Assembly: GCA_023375675.1 (NCBI GenBank)
Contig: JALQBC010000013.1
Span: forward strand, 248,001-312,000
Direction: 5' to 3'
DNA length: 64,000 nt
Origin: Cytospora piceicola
Lineage: Eukaryota; Ascomycota; Sordariomycetes; Diaporthales; Cytosporaceae
Shown: piece after piece, positions 1 through 10,828 of the stretch
How positions within the stretch are numbered: position 1 is the stretch's first letter
Layout: each line of letters opens with the position of its first letter
Program-made: the position numbers and the translations under genes
The notes under the pieces: generated by a model
Told to the model about the DNA's origin: nothing
Database searches by the model: none
What the model saw: the letters and a program-made list of their open reading frames with translations, nothing else

Positions 1-3000
1 TGAACTCACGGTTCTCGAACACGTCCAAATATTCAACGAGCTGAAATCGTCTGGTGGCACGGACAGCAGGGATCAGATCGAGGAACTCATTCGAGCTTGT
101 GACCTGGGCCACAAGTTAAAGGCGCAGTCCGAAACCTTGTCTGGTGGTCAAAAGAGAAAACTCCAGCTGGCTATGATGTTTACAGGAGGTAGCCGAGTCT
201 GTTGTGTCGACGAGGTCTCGTCAGGACTCGACCCCCTGTCGAGGCGGAAGATCTGGGACATCCTACTTGCCGAGAGGGGTGAGAGGACGTTCCTTCTGAC
301 GACTCATTTCCTTGATGAGGCCGATGTTCTCTCCGACTACGTAGCCATTCTTTCGAAGGGCAACCTGAAAGTTAAGGGGACCTCGGTGCAGTTGAAGCAT
401 GAGGTTGGCGTTGGCTACCGAATCACTGTTCCTAAGGACCAGAAGTTCGTGGCTTCTGAGAAGATCCGACGGAGTGAGACCGCTGACAGAGTGGTCTATT
501 GGTTTCCTGACTCGGCCGAGGCGTCTAAGCTCATTGGTGAGCTTCGGGTAAACAACGTCAAAGACTACGACATAGTAGGACCAACACTGGAAGACGTCTT
601 TCTCGCTCTGGCCGAAGAGATGGGCGAGAACAAACTGGAGAACGAAGGTCCACTATCATTGCAGCCTGAAAGCACGTCTGATCCTCTTGACAAAGTACCA
701 GAGTCTGATACGTCGTCGGATGACTTTAGTGGTTTACGAATGACCGATGGGCGAGGGACCAGCATGGCGAAGCAGACGTCTATTCTTGTTCGCAAACGCT
801 TCACGATCCTCAAACGGAACTACTCCCCTTACCTAGCTGCGGTTCTTGTCCCGATAATCACCGCTGGCCTGGTTACCCTGTTCCTCAAGAACTACACAGC
901 AGTTGGCTGCGACCCCGGAGCGCAAGCTAGCAATCCCAAAGTAACCAATCTTGATTCTCTCAAAATCACACCTCTGATCCCCGTCGGGCCATCCAGTCTC
1001 GTGGATATTAATACCCTGACCAATCGTACCGGACTTGAGGCCTCTTCATTTCACCTCGTCGACACCCTTGACGAGTTCAACAGATATATTTCGGACAATT
1101 TCCACGACGTTACACCAGGAGGGATTTTCTTACGACCCTCTCCAGACACCGAGGCCACCATGGCATACATTGGGGATGGTTCCATCGTCTACGGCCTGAT
1201 TACACAAAATGCGCTTAATAATGCCCTCGAACAGACCTCTATTACGACTTCGTACCAGTCCTTTGCGGTGCCGTTCGCACCCAGCGCGGGCAAGACCCTC
1301 CAACTGATTCTCTATTTTGGCCTGGCCATGTGCGTTTATCCGGCTTTCTTTGCACTATACCCGTGCGTTGAGCGCTTGAGGAATGTCAGGGCACTACACT
1401 ACAGCAATGGTATTCGGGCTGCACCGTTGTGGCTAGCCTACCTGATATTCGATTTCATGTTCGTGTTGATCGTCAGCGCCGTGACGATAGGCATTTTTGT
1501 AGGGGTAAGTGCACAATCCTGATACAAAGTGTGGTGAAGGCCCAGGGATGCTAACGGTTATTAGGCTTCCGGCGTGTGGTACGCGCCAGCATATCTCTTC
1601 GTGGTCTTTTTCCTCTACGGCCTCACCTCAATTCTGCTTTCCTACGTCATCTCACTGGTCACGAAGTCGCAACTGGCTTGCTTCGCCTTCGCCGCTGGTG
1701 GTCAGGCTGTCTTCTTCCTTATATACTTCATCATGGATCTGAGCATTTTGACCTATTCGCCTGCCTACCGAACGACCACGGACCTGACAACCGCGCACTT
1801 CGCGTACTCGATCATAACACCGGCGGGTAATCTGATTCGATCGCTTTTTCTGACTCTCAATGAATTCTCGCTGCTTTGTCGGGATAGTTCCATCGCCTCG
1901 TACCCAGGTGGCCTTACCATCTACGGCGGACCTATCCTCTACCTTACCATTCAGGCTTGCGTTCTCTTCACAGTGCTCGTTTGGTGGGATAGTGGCTACA
2001 AGCCTCCCTTCCTTATAACAATGTCACAGCGCCTTCACCATGATGGCAACACCGACAGCAATCATGTCGACTCTGAGCAAACGGCTGAGCCTCACTCCGT
2101 GTCCGACCCCGCTGTTGCCGCCGAAATCAAGCGCATCGAGGACCAGAGTCAATCCGAGACCGACAGCCTGCGCGTGTTGCACCTCCACAAGTTCTTCGGA
2201 CGCGCCAACCATGCTGTCCAGGACATCACATTTGGTGTGCCGCGCGGTGAGGTTTTCGCGCTGCTGGGGCCCAACGGCGCGGGCAAGAGCACGACGATAT
2301 CGCTTGTCCGGGGTGACATCCGGCCCTCTCACCGGGTGGATGGAGACAGTTCGGATGGCATCTTCATCGAAGACTGGTCCATCTCGGCGCACAGGGCTTC
2401 CGCGCGGCAGCACCTGGGCGTCTGCCCGCAGTTCGATGCCATGGACAGCATGACCGTGCGGGAGCACCTGCGCTTCTACGCGAGCGCGAGGGGCGTGCCC
2501 GACGTTGAAGACAATGTCGAGGCCGTCCTTGCAGCCACGGGGCTCATGCGGTTCGCGGACAGGCTTGCGCAGACGCTGTCCGGTGGTAACAAGCGGAAGC
2601 TGTCTCTCGGTATAGCCCTCATGGGCAACCCGGCTGTCCTACTCCTCGACGAGCCGTCCTCCGGGATGGACGCCGCTGCCAAGCGTGTAATGTGGCGGAC
2701 GCTGCTCGGCGTCGCTGCGCCTGGCCGTGCGCTCCTTATCACGACCCACTCGATGGAAGAAGCGGACAGGCTGGCGACGCGCGTGGGGATTATGAAGAAG
2801 AAGATGCTCGCGCTTGGCACGGGCAAGCAGCTGGGCGAGTGGTGGGGCGAGGGGTGTGTGGTGCAGATCGTGCTGAAGAGCGCGCCGGAGACGGGCGAGG
2901 AGGAGATGGAGAGGCTGAAGGGGTGGGTGCGGGCGAGGGTGCGCGGCGTCGAGTTTGAGAGCTGGGGGGCGAAGGGCGGCGCGCATGGGTTGTTGAGGTT

Positions 3001-3337
3001 CAGGTCGCGGAAGGATGGTGTCGTTGATGAGAGGAGTGGGGCGGGTGGGAAGGACGGGGTGTCTCAGGTCCGGCAGGAGGAGGTCGAGGTGACTGACGAC
3101 AAGGACCCGGGTGCCATGGCCGTTTCCGTCCAGGCGGTCGGCACGGGAACTACTGCTGAGAGCTTGGATACGCCCGGTCTGATCCAGCTGTTTGAGAGTC
3201 ATAAGGAGGAGCTGGGTATAGAGTACTACAGCGTGAGCCCCACGACGCTGGACGAGGTGTTCCTGCGGGTTGTTGGGAGGGAGGAGGAGGAAGGCGGAGA
3301 TGGAGGGGAGAGCAAGCAGTGGTGGAAGTTCTGGTGA
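1..3337 (+). CDS. ABC-A subfamily transporter, 5' end outside the window
   Basis: ATP-driven membrane transporter of the ABCA type, a family usually linked to lipid movement; the substrate here is unknown. The gene is open from base 2, so its start lies upstream. Exon <2..1504, a 60-bp phase-0 intron 1505..1564 (GTAAGT, branch GCTAACG, TTAG), exon 1565..3337. In order: the end of nucleotide-binding domain 1 (signature LSGGQ at 137, Walker B ending in CVDEVSSGLD); a second transmembrane domain starting near 820 with a long N-glycosylatable loop to about 1300 and then a helix cluster to about 2010; and NBD2 with Walker A GPNGAGKST near 2268, signature LSGGN near 2578 and Walker B LLLDEPSSGMD near 2637. 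The order TMD then NBD, twice, with a large loop after the first helix of TMD2, is the ABCA layout. The Walker A of NBD1 is not in the window. It converges on the S53 protease gene, 337 bp away. Confidence 0.92.
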
Positions 3338-3674
3338 GGGGGTAAGTGTGTGTGGGTTTAGACTGATTAATACATGATACCATGATGTGCGTTTAGAACT
3401 GGGGGGCTAGGTTATACACAAAAACTAGACATAGAGGACAGTTCGGAAATACGACGTTTGTTGTTGCGAGGAAGCTGGCTAAGGCTCAGGATTGTGATAT
3501 GACGATAGATGCCACAAGGTGTATTCCAGGACTCAATATTACGTGGGTGAACCTCGAACGGGGTTATCAGGTATTCAATATGTATACGTGTATATACGAT
3601 GCTTTATACGCCAAGCTTTTGGTCTGAAGAATATATCCGAACTACTCCCGGTAGAGTCGGTACAAGAGCACCGC
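3338..3674. other. Convergent 3' intergenic spacer
   Basis: This spacer lies between the stop of the ABC transporter (+) and the stop of the S53 protease (-). It presumably carries both 3' UTRs. Short open frames run through it, but they lack any recognisable domain and overlap the last protease exons on the other strand, so no gene is called. Confidence 0.6.
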
Positions 3675-6043
3675 CTAGATGCTCAACAGCAGCGACAGAA
3701 GCTTGGGGAAGTTTGGTGTCCTAATTTCTGTCAGTAATGTTTATCATTGTCACTAGCCAACGGAGTAACTCACCCGAGACCAGAGACTGGATCCCATCCA
3801 GCAGCTGCTAGGAAGCCGGTCGAGTTGCAATTGGGGTTGCTTCCCTCGGTGACATCAGTGAACACCTCTGGGTGGGAATACTGCGCGGTTGTTAGACTGA
3901 GAACAAAGCGAAGGCTACCGAAAAGATAGGGAAATACTTACCAGTATCTCATGGACGAACCCGACGGTGCTCTTGTTGGCCGCGAGACGGTGCTCGTTGA
4001 CAAGCGTCAAGACCGCACCCCAGATCGGACTACTCAAGCTTGTTCCTCCCACCCTGTACCAGCCCCCTCCGGTGTACATCACGAAGTAATCGCCAATAGC
4101 ACTGACATCCGGGTATCCCCTGCCACCGATGTGGTAAACACCATCCCCAACGTCGCTGAAGTTGGTGCCGGCATCCACGTAGCCGGTGAAGTTGAGCTCG
4201 ACCTCGTCGAAGTAGCTCTCGATGTGGCTCTCCTGCCACGAAGGAGCGTCGAAGTAGTTTGAGAAGCCGCCGCCGGAGGGGAACCGCTCGGTGGCGGCCT
4301 CGTAGGGCACCGTGCTGCTGTTGCTCGCGAACTGGAACTGCGTGCTGCCCACGGCGAGGACGTACGGGCACGTGGCGTCGGCGTCAGGGTAGAAGACCGT
4401 CGCGTCGGGGCCGGCGCAGCCGCTCTCCAGGCCAAAGTCCCCGGCGTAACTGCCCACACCGTAATCGCCCGAAGACATGACGACCGTGGTGCCCTGGAGG
4501 CCGAGCTTGAGGATCTCGTTGCACTGCCTCTTGAGGTAGTACTCCGGGAGGTCGGCCTCGCCTCCCCCGTAGGAGATGGAGATGACGTTGGTCGGCTCGT
4601 AGACGCCGCACTGCAGCTGGCCCTCGTAGCCCTCCGGGTCGGGGTAGACGGGGTCCAGGCACGCGGGGTCCGTGCAGTCGCCCGTCTCGCCGTACGCGCT
4701 GTAGGTGCAGTAGGAGCCGTCGAGGGCGTCGAAGAAGGTGTTGTAGAAGCCCAGGTACGGGGTGGTGGCGCTGCTCTGGTTGAGCTCGTAGTACTGGTCG
4801 TCCGTCTGGAACAGCACCGTCTTCTGCGGCCAGATGAGCGGCCACGACGACATGAAGTCGAGGTCCGACTCGACGCCGGCGTCGTACTCGTCGATGCCCG
4901 CGTCCTCGATGGAGCCGACGGCCCCGTCGATCAGCTTCTCGGTCGGGTACGTCCCGTTGGGGATGTACGGGTACAGCGTGCTGAAGTAGGCGTCCAGGTC
5001 CAGCTTGCTGTAGTGGTCGCCGATGGACTCGAAGATGCCGAGCTCGTTCCCGGGTGCGGCGAGTGTGTTGTTGGGGATATTGTACTGCGCCCTGATGCAA
5101 GCGTCCGTGACGTAGAAGTCGCAGTTGGAAGGAGTGAGGTTCGAAATATTCAAGGCGGGGACCACGCTCTCCAAGGAGTGACTGGTCTTGTCGTTTATGG
5201 GGAGCAAGTCAGTGTGCTGGGCATGGAAGCCGCGCTTCTTGAGGTGGTGAACCTCCTGCTCAGCCTCCCTCTTGCGCCTCATCTTCTTGAGCTCGCGCGG
5301 GTCGCTGCGCATCTTGATGCCGGGCGTGATGAAGTCGATGTGCTCCTGGATGTCATGCGGCACGTGGTACTCCTCCACGGCGACGTTCTTGGTCTTTGTT
5401 GTGACGTGCTCGAAGATGTAGAAGTCGGCGAGCATGATGTCCTCCATCTCGTGTGCCTTGGCGTCGAACTGGATCCATTGCTTGTTTGCAGACTGAGATA
5501 TTCTCTCGGCGGATACACCGCTTGATACGAGCCAGTTGATGACCTTGAATCGATCCCGTCAGCCACTGTAGACTTTCAAAAACATGAACGCTTTCCTCAT
5601 CTATGGGGCACTTACTGTATCAACGGTGGACTGGTCCGGAGCGAACATGTCAATGACCTCTGTTGAAGACAAGTGCTTGCCAAAGTTGGAAGACCCTGGG
5701 CGTGAGCTGTGGACATCATCACGTAAGTCAATGGTTCCCATAAGGTATGGAGGAGCTCTCATGCTTACATCTCATGGAGCAATTCGGCTCCCTCTTCCAG
5801 GTTCCTCTGCTTCAACCCAATCCGCACCGGCAAGAGGGCCTCGCGAGGCACCTTCGCAGTCCGCTTCCACTTGTGAGACCACTGAGGCAGTTGTCGCTCA
5901 TGCACAACATGGGAAGATGGGATCTCCCGCTTGCCCACGGCCTTGTGGCCCCAGGGGGCATCGCGGTTGGTGTGAGAGAGGGGACCGCCGGCCACAAGGG
6001 CAACACCGCCGGCCAGTACGGCCGCAACTTGTCCGAACAGCAT
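3675..6043 (-). CDS. Secreted sedolisin-family (S53) serine peptidase, tripeptidyl-peptidase type
   Basis: Secreted acid peptidase of MEROPS family S53. Five exons in frame: 6043..5769, 5706..5616, 5543..3942, 3880..3774 and 3720..3675, giving 706 aa; all introns are GT..AG. The start MLFGQVAAVLAGGVALVAGG is a signal peptide. It is followed by a pro-kumamolisin activation domain (about residues 45-190, with SSNFGKHLSS and EVIDMFAP) and a basic linker with a dibasic KKRG near residue 225, a likely maturation site. The catalytic Glu and Asp are seen in ESDLD (E347, D351), the oxyanion Asp in SSGDYGVG, and the nucleophile in GGTSLSSP (S624). Cys and N-glycosylation sites are numerous. The length fits fungal tripeptidyl-peptidases. 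Exact specificity (tripeptidyl- versus endopeptidase) cannot be read. Likely role: extracellular protein digestion at low pH. Confidence 0.93.
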
Positions 6044-6197
6044 CTTTCGAAGGAAACCAGGCAGGCACTAGCAGCAACGACAAGCAGTGTAGCCAAGTCG
6101 TGACAAGCTTTGCAATGGTGGCACAACAAGGTCAAGGTGAGAGGAGCCCAGAACGCGGTTGCTACCATGGCCCACGGGGGGACAGGCGCGCCCCCCC

Positions 6198-6207
6198 ATT
6201 TTATATA
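6198..6207 (-). promoter_or_regulatory. TATA-like box of the S53 protease gene
   Basis: On the minus strand TATATAAAAT lies about 160 bp upstream of the protease start codon. It is the only strong TATA match close to that gene. The assignment is by position only. Confidence 0.4.
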
Positions 6208-6243
6208 ATGGGCAGCATCTGAATACCCATGTCGAAGTTGGTA

Positions 6244-6284
6244 GCAAGGCCTGCAAGCCTGCAAGCCTGCAAGCCTGCGAGCTT
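6244..6284. repeat. 8-bp minisatellite GCAAGCCT in the S53 upstream region
   Basis: Three perfect head-to-tail GCAAGCCT units (6253-6276) are flanked by one imperfect unit on each side. It lies about 200 bp upstream of the protease start. Confidence 0.9.
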
Positions 6285-6366
6285 GAGAACCTTGACGGCG
6301 CGGCCACCTGCAGGCCCAGGGCGAGGGACACAACATGCGCCCGCGATAAGATGATGAACTCATCTG

Positions 6367-6398
6367 CCAAATGGCAAAATGGCAAAATGGGAAAATGG
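6367..6398. repeat. 8-bp minisatellite CAAAATGG
   Basis: Four units of the form (C/G)(A)AAATGG stand head to tail, with single-base variation. They lie about 85 bp from the GCAAGCCT array and have the same 8-bp period. Confidence 0.9.
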
Positions 6399-7426
6399 CC
6401 CTATCTCTGCACCCCACCAACGGCGAGATACAGATAAGTGTAGAGATGCATGGGTCACAACCTAGAAACCTGCCGCATGTGGTTAAGGCATGCAAGGTGA
6501 AGAGATACCGAGTACGAACAATTACCAGGACACGCGGCCCCACAATGGCGAAATGCAGGGGCGTTGATACGCTCACCAACGCCACTTTGCGGAATCACTG
6601 CATTGTCTTGTGGAGGGTTGTATCGGAGCGGATTGACCGGGCCTGCATCCTGCGCAGTCAGAACGGATATGGCATTTCGTAATGCAGGAGGGGGGGTAGT
6701 ATTACAGGAAAGGTCGCTGCGAGAGGCCGAAGTGATATAGTAATCCATGACGTGAGGCTGTGAGAGCAAGTGTTACAGGCAATACCTGGTAAACAGATAC
6801 CAGGGAATTGGTAGAAAAAAACAAGTCCTCTCCAGTGGTGTCTCACTTCTTCTCAAAGTGATTTCCCGAAGGATTTATGCATGTCTTAAGCTTGACCAAC
6901 AGTTCCACATAGGACGCGCTTACTCGTGCGGTGGCTTATAGTTTAGAGCTTCCTGCATCCCTATAAACAAATACTTGCTTCTTCAGCATGGATGATATCG
7001 CGAGAATATCAATACGTATTATCGATAGTCTTCTAGGACCGACAAAGTAAAATCTCGAACATCTCTCAACCGTGGCTTCCTGCCGATTGAGTCCACGCTC
7101 GCTGAATACCAACAACAACTCTGCCAGTCCCAAGACTCAACTGCTTGTTCTGGATTGGGGAAACCAGAAATTGAGAACGCTTCAAGGATCGCTTGAACAA
7201 TTGCCCAAGTCCAGCTTCAAAGCTGACCAGACTGGACACTTGGTTCATGGAACATCTTGGAGAGGAGTGAGAAATCCACTTTCTAGAGGGATGATAGATT
7301 CTGTATAATCTGGGAAAACGCGGTTAAATAGCTTGTGTAAATAGTCCTCGATGGTATCTCTTGATAGTATTCGCATCTCCTCATGAAATACTAGGCCTCC
7401 CTCTTATACTGTCGACAGAACAAGCC

Positions 7427-9907
7427 TCAGTCAACGACTTGCAGCATGTTGTATGCAGGATGTCCGATGGCCCGCCTGACGAGGCTCAGGGGATCCAACT
7501 TCTGCTTCTTCCGTTTCTCGACAATCACCTCGCCGTCGTCCCCAATCTCATCGACAATCTCCTCCTCGGCCTCCTCATCCCCGAAGGCACCGCTGTCGAG
7601 GAACACCTTCAGCATCCCCTGCGAGTATCCGCTGACGAGCGCCGTCCCCTTGTCCGCGGCCGTCACAGGTTTCGGCGCCACAGGGTCGCCGCCGCCAGGT
7701 CCGCCCAAGTACCCAGCCCTGCCACCCGCGAGGTTCCAGAAGACAAGCTCCGGCATCTCGTACCCTGCGTCGCGGAACTTCTTCTCGATGCGCTCGTACG
7801 ACGTCGTCCAGCGATCTTGTGAATGCCCGCAGGCACTGTTGAACTGCATGTCCGAGAACACGAAGATGCGCTTGACCATGTCCTCCTGTTTCAACTGGTT
7901 CTCGACTGCCATGGGGAGGATGAGCTTCTCAAAGACGGCGACGAAGTCTGTGGACATGGCCCAGCGGGAAGAGACCAGGCGGCTGTATTTTTTCTGGAGA
8001 CCTTCTGAGAGATCGACTTTTTCAACAGAGGGATTTTCGCTGAACGTAATGAAGGCACCGCCGAATGGAGGCTTTGCAACCTCGGCAATGAGCAGGCTGA
8101 GGCCTATGGACGAGTCCATAGGACAGGTCCCATCAGGGAAGGCTGGGAACATCATTGAGCCAGACACATCGGCCACCGCGATGGCGTTCTCCAGCGTACC
8201 GGAATCCTTGACCCGCTGGACGAGGGTCTTCCACTGGCCGTCGATGGCCTTGACTTCGATCTGCTTCATCTTCAGCTCGACCAAGTCCTTTGACCCTTTC
8301 TTGCGATTCCCAGCAATTGCTGTGAAATCACCGGGAGCTTTGGCCTCGCGCGCCGCCTTGATCATCGTGCTCGGTAGGAGTGTTGCACCAGAGATCCGGG
8401 CCTTGCCGCTGGCGACCTTGTCGATGTAATCCTCGAAGCGAGCTGTGTCCTTCCTCGCGAAGAGTGGAGCATAGTTGTTCATGGCAATCGAAGGGACACG
8501 GTCGTACTTGATTTTCTCGAAGGTGTTGGCCGTGATGTCGCGCTCGACGCACTCGAGGTGCTTCCGGAGGGCTGCGACATCCTTACGGTACGATTCCCGG
8601 GCGTGTCGGAGGTAGAGCTCTCGCTGCTCGCTGTTTCCCTCGTCGTATTTGCTGAAACCATCGAAGACTGAGACCGGGTACATTATTTCGGCGATAGAAG
8701 AGACGACAAAGGTGTGCTTGTCGTGGAAACGTGCGGTAGATGGTGCCCACTTTGCGCAGAGGGACACTTTCTTCTTGGCGGTCAGGTCATCACTCCGGAG
8801 GAGAGCCAAGTCGGTTTTGAGTTGAGCAGCAAAGAGACGAGCTACAGCCAGGTGAATAGCTCTGTAGACTGTATCCTCTTCGAAGGCCTTGACAGCAGCC
8901 TCGTGGCGGGCGTCCCTCTTCTCATGACGGATGGCCTTGGCCGTCTCCTGGTCCTTTGGCCAGTTCTTCTTGTCTTTCTCCCGTTCGATGTTAAGAATCT
9001 CTCGCGGATTGGCGAGCACATCCAACTTGCTGTTGACGTGTAGAACCACTAGGTTCAATAGATCCTTCCAATAGCCATGGGAAACGCCATACTTGACATC
9101 GAAGCGTGACGGGTCATCCTCAGCCACCTCCTCCTCCACGAACACCAAGTCCTCATCTCTCTTCTCTTCGCTGTCCTTTTCCACCTTCTTCTGGATAAGT
9201 GGCCGACTTAACCATGGCAAATTCGCGACGAGCGTGAGAGGGTGGTACTTGGCGAGCCAGCCGGCGCATCGGTAGAAGGTCTGGCGCGAGCTCTTTCCAA
9301 GGTGGATAGATCGGGCATTGAAAATGAGTTTGAGGGTCAGTACTGGGTCTTCATGCCATGCTCTGTCAAGGAGCTCGAGCAGGCGGGGGCCAGAAACGAC
9401 GTCCTCAAGCTCCGTGAACAGGTCGACCAGGGCCTCCCCGGTGGAACGGTGGGCAAGGTCGGAGTTTTCGGTCAACATCTTGTTTTGCATGTCACGAGTC
9501 TGCTCGATCGTTGGGGCGTTGTGTTGGGATAGAAGGCCCTTCATGAATGGGTGGTCCTTCTCAGTCTGGGCACTTTCCGCAAGGCTATCTTCCGCGGCAG
9601 CATCTGCAGTATTTGTCATAGAGATTTCGGCGCTGTCGATGGCCATTTTGACCAAGTCTTCTCTCATATCTGCGGTCGTGGATATGTCTGAAATCAAGGC
9701 GGTGTCGGGATCAACTATAGAGATGTCCTCGTCTTCGTGGGCTGCCGTGGTTGACTCTGTGGCGACTTTCTGCTTGACATCCTCCCAGAGGAAGGCATCA
9801 AACTCGTCATCAGGGACTGTCAAAGCGAAGTGAGAAGGAAAGAGGACCGGGAAAGAGGATCTCAAGAACCAAAGGTCCTGCTGCTGGTTCTCGTTTGACC
9901 AAGCCAT
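7427..9907 (-). CDS. DUF2828 family protein with vWA-like domain
   Basis: A single open frame of 826 aa. The conserved core begins near residue 105 (HPFMKGLLSQHNAPT) and continues with motifs typical of the eukaryotic DUF2828 family (RSTGEALVDLF, LKLIFNARSIHLGKS). A von Willebrand A-like fold carries the metal-site motif DVSGSM at about residue 580. The end (DPLSLVRRAIGHPAYNMLQVVD) matches the usual family C-terminus, so it is complete at that end. The family resembles TROVE/Ro60 in its architecture, but its role is not established; RNA binding is only an inference. No signal peptide or membrane helix. Start: first in-frame ATG at 9907. An AG acceptor-like sequence (TTTGACAG) lies 85 bp inside the frame, but no good donor was found upstream, so the gene is read as intronless. 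Confidence 0.88.
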   Translation of the reverse strand: MAWSNENQQQDLWFLRSSFPVLFPSHFALTVPDDEFDAFLWEDVKQKVATESTTAAHEDEDISIVDPDTALISDISTTADMREDLVKMAIDSAEISMTNTADAAAEDSLAESAQTEKDHPFMKGLLSQHNAPTIEQTRDMQNKMLTENSDLAHRSTGEALVDLFTELEDVVSGPRLLELLDRAWHEDPVLTLKLIFNARSIHLGKSSRQTFYRCAGWLAKYHPLTLVANLPWLSRPLIQKKVEKDSEEKRDEDLVFVEEEVAEDDPSRFDVKYGVSHGYWKDLLNLVVLHVNSKLDVLANPREILNIEREKDKKNWPKDQETAKAIRHEKRDARHEAAVKAFEEDTVYRAIHLAVARLFAAQLKTDLALLRSDDLTAKKKVSLCAKWAPSTARFHDKHTFVVSSIAEIMYPVSVFDGFSKYDEGNSEQRELYLRHARESYRKDVAALRKHLECVERDITANTFEKIKYDRVPSIAMNNYAPLFARKDTARFEDYIDKVASGKARISGATLLPSTMIKAAREAKAPGDFTAIAGNRKKGSKDLVELKMKQIEVKAIDGQWKTLVQRVKDSGTLENAIAVADVSGSMMFPAFPDGTCPMDSSIGLSLLIAEVAKPPFGGAFITFSENPSVEKVDLSEGLQKKYSRLVSSRWAMSTDFVAVFEKLILPMAVENQLKQEDMVKRIFVFSDMQFNSACGHSQDRWTTSYERIEKKFRDAGYEMPELVFWNLAGGRAGYLGGPGGGDPVAPKPVTAADKGTALVSGYSQGMLKVFLDSGAFGDEEAEEEIVDEIGDDGEVIVEKRKKQKLDPLSLVRRAIGHPAYNMLQVVD

Positions 9908-10828
9908 CCCAATGATTTCCTCCCCTTAGAGGCAGGCCCCAAACTGAGATATTCTGTTTCTCGATGATGTTCCGCGCGATAATGTGCCCTAGCACGCTCT
10001 TTCGCGAATCACTACTGTTTAGGATAATGCTGGAGGCAAACAGCCAGCTGAGCACAGTTGGGGTGGTTTCCAAGTCGGAAGGGAGCAACAAGTCCAAATG
10101 GTGTGGAGGGATTGTGAAAGTCGGGACACAAACGGGAGTAGCAAACGGTGAATGCTCACACGTTTATAACAAAGCCAGCTACAGTTACAAACGAAGCACA
10201 GGCAACGAATGATTGTGCGGTTGACTCACCGGCGAGTTTGAACAGAGCAAGGCTGTTGCTGCCTGGGACATTCCACCCCTGCAAGCGCTTGAGCCCTGCA
10301 GCCAACTGGCATCATTAGCGTCAAGCCAGCATAAGTCCAATGAAATGGATCACGGTATCCATAGTGAAATATCAGGATGCATATATACATGTAATGTATA
10401 CCCTAGGTACCCACTAGGTGAGGCGGAACGAGCCGCGCACGCAGGCACGATGCCATCGAGGCCAACTAACCCGCGGTTGATCTGGGTGAAGCGCAGTATT
10501 ACGCGGTGACGTTGTATTTGAGTTTGAGCCGAGTTTCTAATTGGGCCACCCGAGAAAAGGGGTAAGCCGTAACCCGAACCCTGGTACCACAGAGACACCA
10601 GACCACTCGTTGCTCATGGCGGTTTTCTTCCCAATTCCCACTCTCCTCACATAGCGAATATCACTCCATCGAGACTTTCTCTTCTATACAATAGTCCATC
10701 AGTCATTATAGAGTAGAACACCTACTCTCTGTCTAAAATCTGGCTCCGCGCTTGTGTTGGGGAGCCCCCGAGTGTAATTATGTAGTCATCTCTTTTCCTC
10801 GCCCAGACGCCTCGAGAACCTTCTCATA
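9908..10828. other. Intergenic: 5' flank of the DUF2828 gene and 3' flank of the zinc-finger gene
   Basis: No gene is supported. The part next to 9907 should hold the promoter and leader of the DUF2828 gene, and the part next to 10829 the 3' UTR of the zinc-finger gene. No TATA box, repeat array or RNA gene was recognised. Confidence 0.5.

Larger units (their letters stand above)
6044..7426. other. Intergenic: upstream region of the S53 gene and 3' flank of the DUF2828 gene
   Basis: No supported gene. The half nearer the protease holds its presumed promoter, two 8-bp minisatellites (6244-6284 and 6367-6398) and an 8-G run near 6690. Open frames here are short, overlap each other on both strands and show no domain. 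Confidence 0.5.

Noticed and set aside
3519..3929. Short plus-strand frames downstream of the ABC transporter
   Set aside because: They overlap the last two exons of the protease on the minus strand and have no motif.
5584..6222. 212-codon plus-strand frame over the S53 promoter and first exons
   Set aside because: It overlaps the signal peptide and propeptide exons of the protease on the other strand and has no recognisable motif.
7446..8429. 327-codon plus-strand frame opposite the DUF2828 gene
   Set aside because: Antisense shadow; the conserved vWA motif is on the minus strand.
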